From NCBI RefSeq assembly GCF_000753715.1, contig NZ_JPER01000001.1:372001-436000 (forward strand): a stretch of 64,000 nt of DNA, written 5' to 3'. The stretch comes from Pseudidiomarina salinarum (GTDB taxonomy: Bacteria > Pseudomonadota > Gammaproteobacteria > Enterobacterales > Alteromonadaceae). The translations under genes were made by a program, and so were the position numbers. Below are positions 1 through 8,808 of the stretch, piece by piece; the stretch's first letter is position 1; each line of letters begins with the position of its first letter. The notes beneath the pieces are model-generated. The model saw only the letters and a list, made by a program, of their open reading frames with translations. It had not been told where the DNA came from and made no database searches.

Positions 1-1838
1 ACAAAAGGTAACTGGCGAACAAATTCGGCACCGCGCCGCTGGTCTTCCACTTCCAGCATGCCCAGCTTGCGGTAGATTCCGGTTTCAAACTGCCGGCCAC
101 GGTTACCGCTGCCGCGATTATCCAGCTGGAATACCACATAGCCCTGTTGTGCCAGATATTGGGTAAAATAATCACCCCAGCTATTGGTTACGCGTTGGGC
201 GCGCGGGCCGCCGTAGACCATCACAATAACCGGATAACGCTGATTATCAACGAACTGAGCCGGGCGGGTCAGACGGTAGTAAAGCCGTTGGCCGTCTTCA
301 GCGCTGATATTGCCAAACTCAGGAAATTGCCAGTCAGCCAGATAGGGCGCCAACGGATGGGTTTCATCCAGCTGGTTCTGGTGCAGCCAGCTGATGCGCT
401 CGCCCGTGGGGCCATGCAGGCTCACCTGGGGAGGCTGGGTGCTGCTTGAGAAGTAATCAATGTAGCTGCGGGCATCAGCGGCAAAGGTGATCTGATGCAG
501 GCCGTCACGCTCACTGAGGCGGGTTGGCTGGCTGGGATTGGTGGTGTTCATGCTGGCGCGGTAAAGATGGCGCTCCAGCGGGGTATCCTTGCGGCCGGTA
601 AAATAGATATAGCCGGTGGTTTCATCCACCCGGCTGACCTTATCAACCATCCAGTCGCCACTGGTCAGCTGGCGGATCAGGCTGCCATCCAGCCGGTATA
701 AGTACAGGTGCTTAAAGCCGCTGCGCTCCGAGGCCCAGATAAAATGGCGTGCGTCATCGAGAAAAATCAGGTCATCGTGCAAGTTGACCCAGGTTGGGGC
801 GGATTCCTGCACGATAGGACTGTTGCCGACACCGGGCTTGTCAGTATCCAGCAAATACAGGCTCAGCTGATTCTGACTGCGATTCTGCCACTGATAGCCC
901 AGTCGCTTGCTGTCGGCAACCCAATCGACGCGGGCCAGATAACCATCGCCGTGGCGCTCAGATAAATTCAGCCAGGTGACTGCCGGTTGCTCATCAGTGA
1001 CTGGCAATTTAAGAATGCCCAGGTCGACTATGGCATTGGCACTGCCGGCAAACGGATAGCGCTGTTCGACCAGCTCGGTGCCGCTGTCCGTCATATCAGC
1101 ACGCACGACCCTGATTACCGGTTTATTATCGACCCGGGTGAGGGCAATTTGTTGTTCGTCCGGGCTCCACCAGTAGCCGGTCATGCGCTTCATTTCTTCC
1201 TGGGCGACAAATTCAGCGGTGCCGTACATGAGGTCGGCCGAGCCGCCGTTGGTAAGCTGGCGTAAATGGGTGGTCGCCAGATCCACTAACCACAGGTTAT
1301 GGTCGTGAATGAAGCTGACGAAGCGACCCGCGGGAGAGAACCTCGCGTCGGTGGCGCTCATGCCGCTGTTGGTTAAGTTGGTGATGGCCGCGGTTTCGAT
1401 ATCGTACAGGTAGAGCTGGCCAGCCAGTGGGAATAACAGGGTACTGCCATCGGGCGACCAGTGGTATTCGACGATGCCGGCCGCACGAATGCGCTGGCGC
1501 TCACGGCGGGCCTGTTCGGCGGCTGAGATCTGGGTTGGGTCGGGAGTTAATTCATCGGCAGCGACCAGCAGGCGGTGCGTGTCGTCACGGACACTGTAAA
1601 GCCAGAGGTCGTAAATGTCGGGCTGCGCAGCGGAGCCTTTGAGATAAGAAATATGCTTACTGTGCGGAGCAAAACGAAGCTGTTGTGGCGCTATGGTGGT
1701 TAAATCGGGCGCCGAGAAAATTCGTTCAATAGTGAGGGTGTCAGGCTCGGCAGCGGACTCGGTTTGGGGGGCAGCCATTATCGGCAAAGAAATCCCAATG
1801 CCGATCAAACCTGCCATCAGTGCACCTAAAAATCGCAT
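1..1838 (-). CDS. S9 family dipeptidyl peptidase IV-like serine peptidase (3' end cut by window edge)
   Basis: Exported prolyl oligopeptidase-family peptidase that should release N-terminal dipeptides from periplasmic peptides. The first 612 residues are present. ATG at 1838 is followed by a signal peptide (about residues 1-23, ending IMAA). Next comes a long beta-propeller DPPIV_N region with repeated blocks such as FSPAGRFVSF, WSPDEQQIALTR and DARHFIWASERSGF. The alpha/beta-hydrolase domain then begins at VIVMVYGGPRAQ and NRGSGNRGRQF, followed by LGMLEVEDQ. In DPP-IV this last motif lies a few residues before the GWSYGG nucleophile elbow, so the catalytic Ser, Asp and His are just outside the window. 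The family is usually 740-780 residues, so roughly 130-150 are missing. The upstream leader is strongly self-complementary (see 1840-1892). Family assignment is sure; substrate preference is inferred. Confidence 0.93.
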   Translation of the reverse strand, partial: MRFLGALMAGLIGIGISLPIMAAPQTESAAEPDTLTIERIFSAPDLTTIAPQQLRFAPHSKHISYLKGSAAQPDIYDLWLYSVRDDTHRLLVAADELTPDPTQISAAEQARRERQRIRAAGIVEYHWSPDGSTLLFPLAGQLYLYDIETAAITNLTNSGMSATDARFSPAGRFVSFIHDHNLWLVDLATTHLRQLTNGGSADLMYGTAEFVAQEEMKRMTGYWWSPDEQQIALTRVDNKPVIRVVRADMTDSGTELVEQRYPFAGSANAIVDLGILKLPVTDEQPAVTWLNLSERHGDGYLARVDWVADSKRLGYQWQNRSQNQLSLYLLDTDKPGVGNSPIVQESAPTWVNLHDDLIFLDDARHFIWASERSGFKHLYLYRLDGSLIRQLTSGDWMVDKVSRVDETTGYIYFTGRKDTPLERHLYRASMNTTNPSQPTRLSERDGLHQITFAADARSYIDYFSSSTQPPQVSLHGPTGERISWLHQNQLDETHPLAPYLADWQFPEFGNISAEDGQRLYYRLTRPAQFVDNQRYPVIVMVYGGPRAQRVTNSWGDYFTQYLAQQGYVVFQLDNRGSGNRGRQFETGIYRKLGMLEVEDQRRGAEFVRQLPF

Positions 1839-1839
1839 A

Positions 1840-1892
1840 CCTGCTTTGTTCCTGTATTCAGTGAGCTCACTGGGACAGTGTAACAAAGCAGG
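1840..1892 (-). promoter_or_regulatory. Nested inverted repeat in the S9 peptidase leader
   Basis: The arms CCTGCTTTGTT (1840-1850) and AACAAAGCAGG (1882-1892) are perfectly complementary over 11 bp. Between them lies a perfect 14-bp palindrome CAGTGAGCTCACTG (1859-1872). On the minus strand the outer arm ends one base before the ATG, and the best Shine-Dalgarno candidate (AGGA) lies inside the structure. It could be an mRNA hairpin controlling translation or a protein operator; the sequence does not decide between them. Confidence 0.5.
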
Positions 1893-1935
1893 CTGCGAAG
1901 GGTTTCAGGCTGCGACCAAGCGCGCGACTAATGCG

Positions 1936-4071
1936 CTAAAATTCGCCGCGTATACCAATACCGAAGTTACGGCCGCGCAGTGGTGCGTCCTCTTTCAGGA
2001 ATGAGGTATGCGGGAATGCCAGTTCATCGGTCAGATTATCGGCCTTCAGGTAAATGCTGAGATTCTGTGCCGCAAAGGCTTGCGGGAAGAAGTTCACCTG
2101 CGCACTCAGCAGGCCATACCCATCGGTCGGCGTTTCATTGATCGCGACGTCGGTTTGTTTGGCATGCCAGATATAGCCGGCTTTGGCTTCCCAGTTACCC
2201 AGGTTGTAGCGTAATGAGGTGCCGATCCGCTGCGACGGGATGCGTGGCAGATCGCCGGCGCCATCAGTGGCGCGGCCGCGAATGTAATCGCTGAAGCCGG
2301 TCACTTCCCAGTTCGGTTTGAACTGCCAGGCGCCGCTCAGCTCATAGCCGAACAATTCGACGTCGCGCTGGGTAAAGGCGATAACCGGCAGGCCTTCGGC
2401 GTGATCATGACCACCTTCGGCCTCGTCATCCCCTTCCTGGTGCAAGTCTTCGCTGTTAATACCGGTAAACTCACTGAACACATAGTCATTAATACGGTTG
2501 TAGAATACCGTGAAGTCCATGTGATAACCGGGCTGCTCGATATGGAAGCCGATATCCAGGTTATTGGACTTCTCTACTGCCGGCAGCTGTTGAGCTGACT
2601 CGATATGGTATTCATGGTCACCTTCTTCATGGGCTTCATAAACCAGACCCAGTTCGTAGGTTTGGGTAGCCAGATGCTCACCATTGGAAAACAGTTCGTT
2701 GGCCGCCGGCGCGCGCTGCGCGTGGCTGAAGTTGACCGCAAACTGAAGATCGCGGGCGAATTGCCAGGTAAAGCCCACTGAGCCCGAGACCGGCTCGAAG
2801 TCCAGTTCGGCATAACGGATATCGGTCAGCGTCGGGGCTTCGATATCAACGCGCTCATAGCGGGCGCCGGCCTGCCAGTTAAAGGCACCGAACTGCTGCT
2901 CGACTAACCAGAACAGACCATGACGGATAGCGTCAGAGCCCGGGGTATACGCCTCTTCGCCCACAGCATTTTGCTGCTGGTCGAACAGGTGGTAACCGAA
3001 AGCACCTTTCCAGCCGGCCAGGGGGGCGTGGGTGGCGGTGAGCCGGAGTTCATGTTGTTCGTTGGTGAAGGTCGTAGCCGCAATATTGTCTTCAATTTCC
3101 TGGTGCTGATAGTCGGTAAAACCGTAGCGCAGCTCGAGTTTTTCAATGCCCTGATACGGCGCTATCCAGCCGCCGTGCATCTGGATGCGGTTTTGCGTCA
3201 GATTGGCGAAAGGGCCAGCCTCTTCTTCGTGGGCTTCCTCTTCGTCATGCTCTTCTTCTTCACCATGGCCATGCCCGGGAATGCCATATTCTTGCTCCAG
3301 ACGACCGTAGGAGGCACCGAGGTAACCCTGGTCGAACATATAACTGACGCCGACATTCGCGCCCTGGGCATCGATAAAGCTGTTTTCAACTGCGGTCGCG
3401 GTTTCGCCTTCATCGTTGGTGAAGCGGGGAACACTGTAATCATCACTGCGACGGATAAAGCCGTCAGCGTGCCAGACCGTCTGCTCATGATCGGCGGTGA
3501 AGCCAGCGCTGGCATCGCGCAAGTCACTTGCGGTATCCGCATTAACGCCGTAAAAGCCCTGGCTGCCGCCCACGAATTCACTGGGAACGCGCTGATCGAC
3601 GACGTTGACTACGCCGCCGATGGCGCCGCTACCATAGAGCAGGGTTGCCGGGCCGCGCAGGATTTCAATTTGCTGGGCAACGGATGTTTCAGTGGTTACC
3701 GCATGATCCGGACTGCCGCGCGAGACGTCACCGGTGTCCAGACCATTCTGGGTGATCTTCACCCGTGGGCCATCGAGGCCACGGATAATCGGGCTGCTGG
3801 CAACGCCGGCAAAGTTGGTGGCGCTGATGCCAGGCTCATTCTGCAGGGTCTCGCCCAGGGTGTGGGCCTGCTGCTCACGCAACTCATCGCCGGCCACAAC
3901 GCTGACTGGCTGGGCCGAGTTAAGTTGGGTACGGGTAAGTGGCGTCGCGGTGATGGTGATCACCTCGGTATCCTGGTGTTCATGCTGTTGCTCCTGTTCA
4001 TCGGGAGCACTCATGGCAACGCTCGGCAGTATGCCGGCAATAAGGATGGCGATAGGGGTCTTACGAAACAT
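1936..4071 (-). CDS. znuD: TonB-dependent outer-membrane receptor, ZnuD-like zinc receptor
   Basis: A 711-residue outer-membrane TonB-dependent receptor, probably importing zinc. A signal peptide (residues 1-21) is followed by a TonB-box-like stretch VITITATP and a plug domain (about 40-160) with IIRGLDGPRVKI and LRGPATLLYGSGAIGGVVNVVD. A 22-strand barrel then ends in a terminal Phe. His/Glu/Asp-rich extracellular loops near residues 264-284 (HGHGEEEEHDEEEAHEEE), 480-489 and 543-559 (GGHDHAEG), plus a His-rich N-terminus at 26-33, match metal capture by ZnuD. A Zur-type operator overlaps its promoter (4110-4124). ATG 4071 is supported by GGAG seven bases upstream. Other metals such as nickel or copper are not excluded, but the Zur box argues for zinc. 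Confidence 0.9.
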   Translation of the reverse strand: MFRKTPIAILIAGILPSVAMSAPDEQEQQHEHQDTEVITITATPLTRTQLNSAQPVSVVAGDELREQQAHTLGETLQNEPGISATNFAGVASSPIIRGLDGPRVKITQNGLDTGDVSRGSPDHAVTTETSVAQQIEILRGPATLLYGSGAIGGVVNVVDQRVPSEFVGGSQGFYGVNADTASDLRDASAGFTADHEQTVWHADGFIRRSDDYSVPRFTNDEGETATAVENSFIDAQGANVGVSYMFDQGYLGASYGRLEQEYGIPGHGHGEEEEHDEEEAHEEEAGPFANLTQNRIQMHGGWIAPYQGIEKLELRYGFTDYQHQEIEDNIAATTFTNEQHELRLTATHAPLAGWKGAFGYHLFDQQQNAVGEEAYTPGSDAIRHGLFWLVEQQFGAFNWQAGARYERVDIEAPTLTDIRYAELDFEPVSGSVGFTWQFARDLQFAVNFSHAQRAPAANELFSNGEHLATQTYELGLVYEAHEEGDHEYHIESAQQLPAVEKSNNLDIGFHIEQPGYHMDFTVFYNRINDYVFSEFTGINSEDLHQEGDDEAEGGHDHAEGLPVIAFTQRDVELFGYELSGAWQFKPNWEVTGFSDYIRGRATDGAGDLPRIPSQRIGTSLRYNLGNWEAKAGYIWHAKQTDVAINETPTDGYGLLSAQVNFFPQAFAAQNLSIYLKADNLTDELAFPHTSFLKEDAPLRGRNFGIGIRGEF

Positions 4072-4109
4072 CTGACAACTCCAGTTTCAGTTAAGTACGG
4101 CTTATGTAA

Positions 4110-4124
4110 TGTTATAATATAACA
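4110..4124. promoter_or_regulatory. Zur operator overlapping the znuD-like promoter
   Basis: TGTTATAATATAACA is a perfect 7-1-7 palindrome and equals the core of the gammaproteobacterial Zur consensus (TGTTATANTATAACA). A minus-strand promoter reads TTGCCA (4145-4150), 17 bp, then TATTGT (4122-4127), so zinc-loaded Zur would cover the -10 and start site. The gene start is 38 bp downstream at 4071. A plus-strand TATAAT (4113-4118) is embedded in it, so an effect on the divergent M28 gene is possible. Confidence 0.85.
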
Positions 4125-4259
4125 ATATCACCAGCAATTAAAGCTGGCAAGCCTGCGCCGGCCGATTGAAGTGCCGATTGCGACGAAAAGCTGGTTTGCC
4201 GCGACCGGGTTGGATAGACTAGCGGGCAATCAAAACGATAAGAACGGACATCAGATACT

Positions 4260-5897
4260 ATGCGTTTACCTTCAGTTATTAGCTTTTCGCTTATCATTAC
4301 TGCGCTGTCTGGCTGTGGTGGTGCTGCCCAGAGCGACGAAAATCCGCCGCTGAGTGCAGAGGCCAATGCGCTGCGTGGCCATCTTGAGTTTCTTGCCAGT
4401 GATGAGTTACGTGGCCGGGATACCGGTAGCCGCGGGCACGAAATCGCCTCAAAATATATCGCCAGTGAATTTAAGCAGCTGGGCCTGGAGCCCGCTGGTG
4501 ATAATGGCAGTTACTTTCAGCGCATCAGTTTTCGCAGTAGCACGCTCAAGGAAAATACCGCCCGGTTAGCCATCAGCTACGGCGATGAAGTGGTCGAGCT
4601 GGATTATCCGAAGGAATTCCTGACGGCGCCGAGTGCTTACCATGAGCAGGTCAATATTAGCGCCCCGATGGTATTTGTGGGCTACGGGCTGATTTCTGAT
4701 GCCTTTGATATCAACGATTATGATGGTCTGGATGTCAGCGGGAAAATTGTGGTGACCCTGGCTGGCCGGCCGGAATCTTTGCCCAGCGAAGAAGGCGCGC
4801 ACCTGAACCGGAATAAAGCGAAATTTGCGGCCGAGCGCGGTGCGGTCGGCATGCTCAGCATACATACCCCGGCGCGCGAAAAAGTGCGGCCCTTTAAAGT
4901 TTCGGCCCTCTATCAGCGGGCACCGAATGTGGTGTGGCTGAACGCCGAAGGGGAGCCGAATCAGAAGTATAAGGGCTTTACCAATCTGGGGTCGGTGGAT
5001 ACCAAAGCGGCCGAGAACCTGTTTCGCCAGGCGCCGGTTGACCTGACGGCGTTATTGTTACAAACAGAAAACGGCGAGAGCCCGCGTGGTTTTGCGCTGA
5101 ACGCCAGTGTGACGCTGGCCAAAGAGTCGGTGCATGAAGCGATTTCCAGCCCGAATGTGGCGGCGATTCTGCCGGGTACCGACGCTGAGCTGAAAAACGA
5201 ATATGTGCTCTATACGGCGCATTCCGACCATATCGGGATCACTAAGGATATGAGTCAGGATGACCACATTAATAACGGCGCTATGGATAATGCTTCGGGC
5301 GTCGCGGTGATGCTGGAGACCGCGCGGATGTTTGCCGAATCAGCGCAGGCTCCGAAACGGTCGATTCTGTTTCTGGCGGTAACTGCGGAAGAGCGCGGGC
5401 TGCTGGGCGCCGATTATTATGCCCACCATCCAACGGTACCGATTAATCAGATCGTCGCGAACGTGAACCTGGATATGCCGGTGTTGTTGTATGATTTTGC
5501 TGATGTAGTGGCTTTTGGTTCAACCCACTCGACGCTGGGCGATACCGTAGCCGACGCGGCTGGTAAGTTTGACATTAAATTAAGCGCTGACCCTATGCCT
5601 GAGCAGGCCATATTCACCCGCTCGGATCATTATGCCTTTGTGAAAAAGGGCGTGCCGGCGGTGTTTCTGATGACGGGTTTTACCGCAAAAGATGACGATA
5701 AAAACGGCGCGGAGATCTGGGGCGAGTTTTTTGAAAAACACTATCACCGCCCCAGTGACAGCCCGGACTTGCCAATTAACTACGATGCCGGGGTGGTATT
5801 TACCAATATCAACTTCGCCATAGGCCAGCAAATCGCCAACACGGACGAGCGTCCGCGTTGGCTGCCTGATTCATTCTTTGGTCAGCTGAACGACTGA
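4260..5897 (+). CDS. M28 family zinc aminopeptidase, lipoprotein
   Basis: A 545-residue exported metallo-aminopeptidase. The N-terminus is a lipoprotein signal with lipobox LSGC (Cys19). A protease-associated (PA) insert occupies roughly residues 140-260 (MVFVGYGL, DGLDVSGKIVV). The M28 catalytic domain follows, with co-catalytic zinc ligands in order: HSD (H321/D323), MDNASG (D343), the acidic pair E377-E378 in TAEERG, NLDMP, and the last His in FTRSDHYAF. All expected ligands are present. It starts divergently from the Zur-controlled receptor and ends tail to tail with the next metalloprotease, the two stop codons forming TGATCA. Substrate is not deducible; the family removes N-terminal residues from peptides. 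The Shine-Dalgarno sequence is weak. Confidence 0.93.
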   Translation: MRLPSVISFSLIITALSGCGGAAQSDENPPLSAEANALRGHLEFLASDELRGRDTGSRGHEIASKYIASEFKQLGLEPAGDNGSYFQRISFRSSTLKENTARLAISYGDEVVELDYPKEFLTAPSAYHEQVNISAPMVFVGYGLISDAFDINDYDGLDVSGKIVVTLAGRPESLPSEEGAHLNRNKAKFAAERGAVGMLSIHTPAREKVRPFKVSALYQRAPNVVWLNAEGEPNQKYKGFTNLGSVDTKAAENLFRQAPVDLTALLLQTENGESPRGFALNASVTLAKESVHEAISSPNVAAILPGTDAELKNEYVLYTAHSDHIGITKDMSQDDHINNGAMDNASGVAVMLETARMFAESAQAPKRSILFLAVTAEERGLLGADYYAHHPTVPINQIVANVNLDMPVLLYDFADVVAFGSTHSTLGDTVADAAGKFDIKLSADPMPEQAIFTRSDHYAFVKKGVPAVFLMTGFTAKDDDKNGAEIWGEFFEKHYHRPSDSPDLPINYDAGVVFTNINFAIGQQIANTDERPRWLPDSFFGQLND

Positions 5898-8309
5898 TCA
5901 AATGGGTGATCCCGGCGGCAGGGCTGGTGCGGGTTTAACCGGCCAGCTCTGCTCGCTGAACAGCTGCGTCAGCGCCGCCAGCGCAAATTGCCGGTGGTCA
6001 CTGGCGGCAGCGCCTTCCCACAACTGCTGCTGTTGCTGTAAAAACGCGTGAAGCGGCGCTTTAGCCGTGCTGCTCAGTTGCGCATTCAGGTAGCTGCCGG
6101 CAATAGCTGTCAGCGCTTCAAACGCCAGCCGTTGTTCAAGACTACTGGCCGCTGGCTGATAGGCCGGTGCGATCGCCTGTTGTTCAACGGCGCTTAGCAG
6201 CTGGCGGACATCCGGAATGGTTTCATCCTGCTGTTGTTGCTGCTGCAAGCGCTCCAGGCGCTCAGGATGCAACATGAGTTCAAGGGTAAAGCGCGCGGCA
6301 CTGGCCGCCATTGAATCCGGATCCGGGATTAAGCCGGTCAGACCGCTGAAGGTTTCGCGGCTGGCTGGCTCGCCATAAGCGGTGGGCACCAGTAGTGCTT
6401 TAATGGTGTCCGGCAGGGCCAGCTGCTCAGCGCTAAGGGTCTGGCTGAGTTGCTGTAAGGCGCGGCGCTGCTGCTGGGCATTTACCGGGCGATAATCGGG
6501 CGTGTCCTCACCGGTAACGTAATAGTCGTAATGCACGCCAGCCAGCATCTTCACTGCCGCTTCAACCTGATAGCGGTGGAGCAGATACATAGGCACCAGT
6601 ACCTGATGCAGGCGGCTTAGCGGTACGCCTGCCGGCAGGTTATCCAGCCCAAAGCGCTGCAGGGCCGTGCGCCGCACTGCCAGCACCCGTTCCAGTTCCG
6701 TCACCGCATCACTGCCGCTGTCCCATAAATGCGCATCCGGATGGGCGCCACCGGCAGCCCGGGCGTCGCGATCCGAGATAAACCCCAGGCCAAGCTGCTT
6801 ATTGCGCTCGATGATGGTTGCCGGTGATGCCTCACCGTAGCCGTAGGCGATAACTTGCTTGTCCCATAGGCCCAGTTCATTGGTATAGGCTTCAGCCAGG
6901 GTCAGGCCGTCATGATCGGTCGCCAGGCTGACCAGGGGATGGGGATAATCCATCACTGACGCACGGTCACGGGCGCTGGCCGCAAAGTTATGGGCGATAC
7001 CAAGCGTATGGCCGATTTCATGGGCGGACAGCTGACGGATCCGCGCCAGCGCCATATCCTCGACCTGTTGCATGAGCTGCTGCCGCGTGTTGGCATCCAG
7101 CTGCCGGGCAAAAGGGGCCAGCAAACCCTGGGCGATGAGCATGTCCTGACGAACCCGCAATGAACCTAAGGTAACATGGCCTTTGATGATTTCGCCGGTG
7201 CGGGGATCGGTAATCGAAGCGCCGTATGACCAGCCGCGGGTAGAGCGGTGTACCCACTGGATCACGTTATAACGCACGTCCATAGGATCCGCATCAGCGG
7301 GCAGTTCACGCACCTGAAAGGCATCTTCATAGCCGATTGCCTGAAACGCCTGATCCCACCAGCGGCCGCCGTCGAGCAGCGCGCTGCGCACAGGCTCAGG
7401 TACGCCCGGGTCAAGGTAATAAATGATAGGTTTTACCGGTTTACTGACAGCCGCGTCGGGATCTTGTTTCTGCAGCCGGTGCCGGGGGATATATTGCACC
7501 AGCATGGGCTCGCCCAGCGGGGCGGCATAATCCATATGATTCTCGGCCCAGAAGCCGCTGTTCGGGTGAAACGTGCGGGGCTGATAGCCATCATCAGGCA
7601 GCCGGATAAAGGAATGGTGCAGATGCATGGTCAGATGATCTGGATCAGCGGCTACACTGCGTACATACTGACCTTTAGCTTCACCGCTGAAGGTGATTTT
7701 TGCTTCCAGTTCGGTATTGTCCGGAAAGGCTTTGCTGCGCGCCGGGTAGATCACCGAGCGGTCGGCGGCGAGGCGGTAACTGCCCTGCTCAGTTTGTTGC
7801 AGGCGCTCGATTACGCCGTGGGTATCGCTGAGCAGAAAGGGCGTATAATCCACCAGTACATGCTGATCGTCGGCAGCCACAACGGCAAAACCTGCAATCA
7901 CCGAGCCCGCGAAAGCTTCACTGACACTGGCACGCTCGGCCGGGTTGTCGCTGGTGGCGCGGTAATAGGTGTTGTGCTGTTGCAACAAGACTTTATTACC
8001 TTCAATGTGGAAGCTGGCCAGCCGGGTGGCGCCAAGCTGACCGCGATCCAGACCGATGTCGTTGGAGCCTAAGCCCCAGGGCAGGCTGGTCTGAAAAATA
8101 AAGGGCGTGCTCTGGCGCGGGATCTGCAGGTAGTAATTGCCCTGCGCCGGGGCATGGTAAAAGGTAAAAAAGCCCTGATGGGTAGTCATGTCAGCGGTAA
8201 ATTCCGCCAGCGGAGCCGGGCTTGTGGTCGCGGCGGCTGTGCTCTGAGTCCAGCTCAGAGTGGCCACCAGCAGGATTGCAATGAATGCTCTCATGTAGGT
8301 TTTATCCAT
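5898..8309 (-). CDS. Exported zinc-dependent metalloprotease (HExxHxxGxxH, DUF5117/DUF4953 type)
   Basis: An 803-residue secreted metzincin-like protease. After a signal peptide ending STAAA comes a beta-rich N-terminal region of the DUF5117 type (about 30-290). The catalytic domain follows, with the full zinc motif HEIGHTLGIAHNF near residues 425-437 and a downstream Met-turn-like SVMDYPHP. All three zinc His and the catalytic Glu are present. The C-terminal third carries Gln runs (QQQQQQ). ATG 8309 and an internal ATG at 8294 (before RAFIAILLVA) are both possible starts, and neither has a strong ribosome site. Only 25 bp separate its start from the divergent HIT gene. The target is unknown. 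Confidence 0.9.
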   Translation of the reverse strand: MDKTYMRAFIAILLVATLSWTQSTAAATTSPAPLAEFTADMTTHQGFFTFYHAPAQGNYYLQIPRQSTPFIFQTSLPWGLGSNDIGLDRGQLGATRLASFHIEGNKVLLQQHNTYYRATSDNPAERASVSEAFAGSVIAGFAVVAADDQHVLVDYTPFLLSDTHGVIERLQQTEQGSYRLAADRSVIYPARSKAFPDNTELEAKITFSGEAKGQYVRSVAADPDHLTMHLHHSFIRLPDDGYQPRTFHPNSGFWAENHMDYAAPLGEPMLVQYIPRHRLQKQDPDAAVSKPVKPIIYYLDPGVPEPVRSALLDGGRWWDQAFQAIGYEDAFQVRELPADADPMDVRYNVIQWVHRSTRGWSYGASITDPRTGEIIKGHVTLGSLRVRQDMLIAQGLLAPFARQLDANTRQQLMQQVEDMALARIRQLSAHEIGHTLGIAHNFAASARDRASVMDYPHPLVSLATDHDGLTLAEAYTNELGLWDKQVIAYGYGEASPATIIERNKQLGLGFISDRDARAAGGAHPDAHLWDSGSDAVTELERVLAVRRTALQRFGLDNLPAGVPLSRLHQVLVPMYLLHRYQVEAAVKMLAGVHYDYYVTGEDTPDYRPVNAQQQRRALQQLSQTLSAEQLALPDTIKALLVPTAYGEPASRETFSGLTGLIPDPDSMAASAARFTLELMLHPERLERLQQQQQQDETIPDVRQLLSAVEQQAIAPAYQPAASSLEQRLAFEALTAIAGSYLNAQLSSTAKAPLHAFLQQQQQLWEGAAASDHRQFALAALTQLFSEQSWPVKPAPALPPGSPI

Positions 8310-8334
8310 CGTTATTTTGGTAACAGGAGTTCAA

Positions 8335-8808
8335 ATGACAAACAGCGGTTATAGCAAATCTGAGGCAGAAAGTAACACAGGCAATAGCAATCGCGAAGCC
8401 TTCCGCCTGGATCACCGGCTGGTAAATGACACCATTTATCTTGGCCGGCTGCAATTGTGTGAGGTGCTGTTGTTTGATGATGCCCGTTACGACTGGCTGA
8501 TCCTGGTGCCGGCGGTGGCTGATACGGTGGAGTTTCTGGATTTATCACCAGCACAGCAACAGCAGTTGGCTGGCGAAGTGCAGCAGGTTGCCGGGGTACT
8601 CAAAAAAACCGGACGGGGTGACAAACTGAATGTGGGGGCGCTTGGCAATGTGGTTAAGCAACTGCACGTGCATCTGCTGTTGCGCCATGATCAGGATCCG
8701 GCCTGGCCGGGGCCGGTGTGGGGGCATTCGCCGGCAGTTCGCTACGCTGCTTATGAACAGGCCGACATCGCCGGCCGCTGGGTGCAACGGCTACAGCTGA
8801 AGGCTTAG
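8335..8808 (+). CDS. HIT (histidine triad) domain protein
   Basis: A 157-residue cytosolic HIT-fold protein of the small proteobacterial group ending in [13 protein letters not shown] proteins are nucleotide hydrolases or transferases that use a His on the HxHxHxx strand. Here the strand reads [10 protein letters not shown], so the first and middle (nucleophile) His are present while the third triad His is Leu. ATG 8335 is chosen because AGGAG (8325-8329) lies five bases upstream; a longer frame from 8317 has no such site. The stop overlaps the convergent fldB stop by 3 bases. Substrate is unknown. Confidence 0.85.
   Translation: MTNSGYSKSEAESNTGNSNREAFRLDHRLVNDTIYLGRLQLCEVLLFDDARYDWLILVPAVADTVEFLDLSPAQQQQLAGEVQQVAGVLKKTGRGDKLNVGALGNVVKQLHVHLLLRHDQDPAWPGPVWGHSPAVRYAAYEQADIAGRWVQRLQLKA

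Noticed and set aside
2920-4122. 400-codon open frame antisense to the TonB receptor
   Set aside because: Shadow frame: the opposite strand has signal peptide, plug and barrel motifs and a Zur promoter, while this frame has no recognisable domain.
7248-8072. 274-codon frame antisense to the zinc metalloprotease
   Set aside because: Lies wholly within the metalloprotease coding region and shows no domain or ribosome site.
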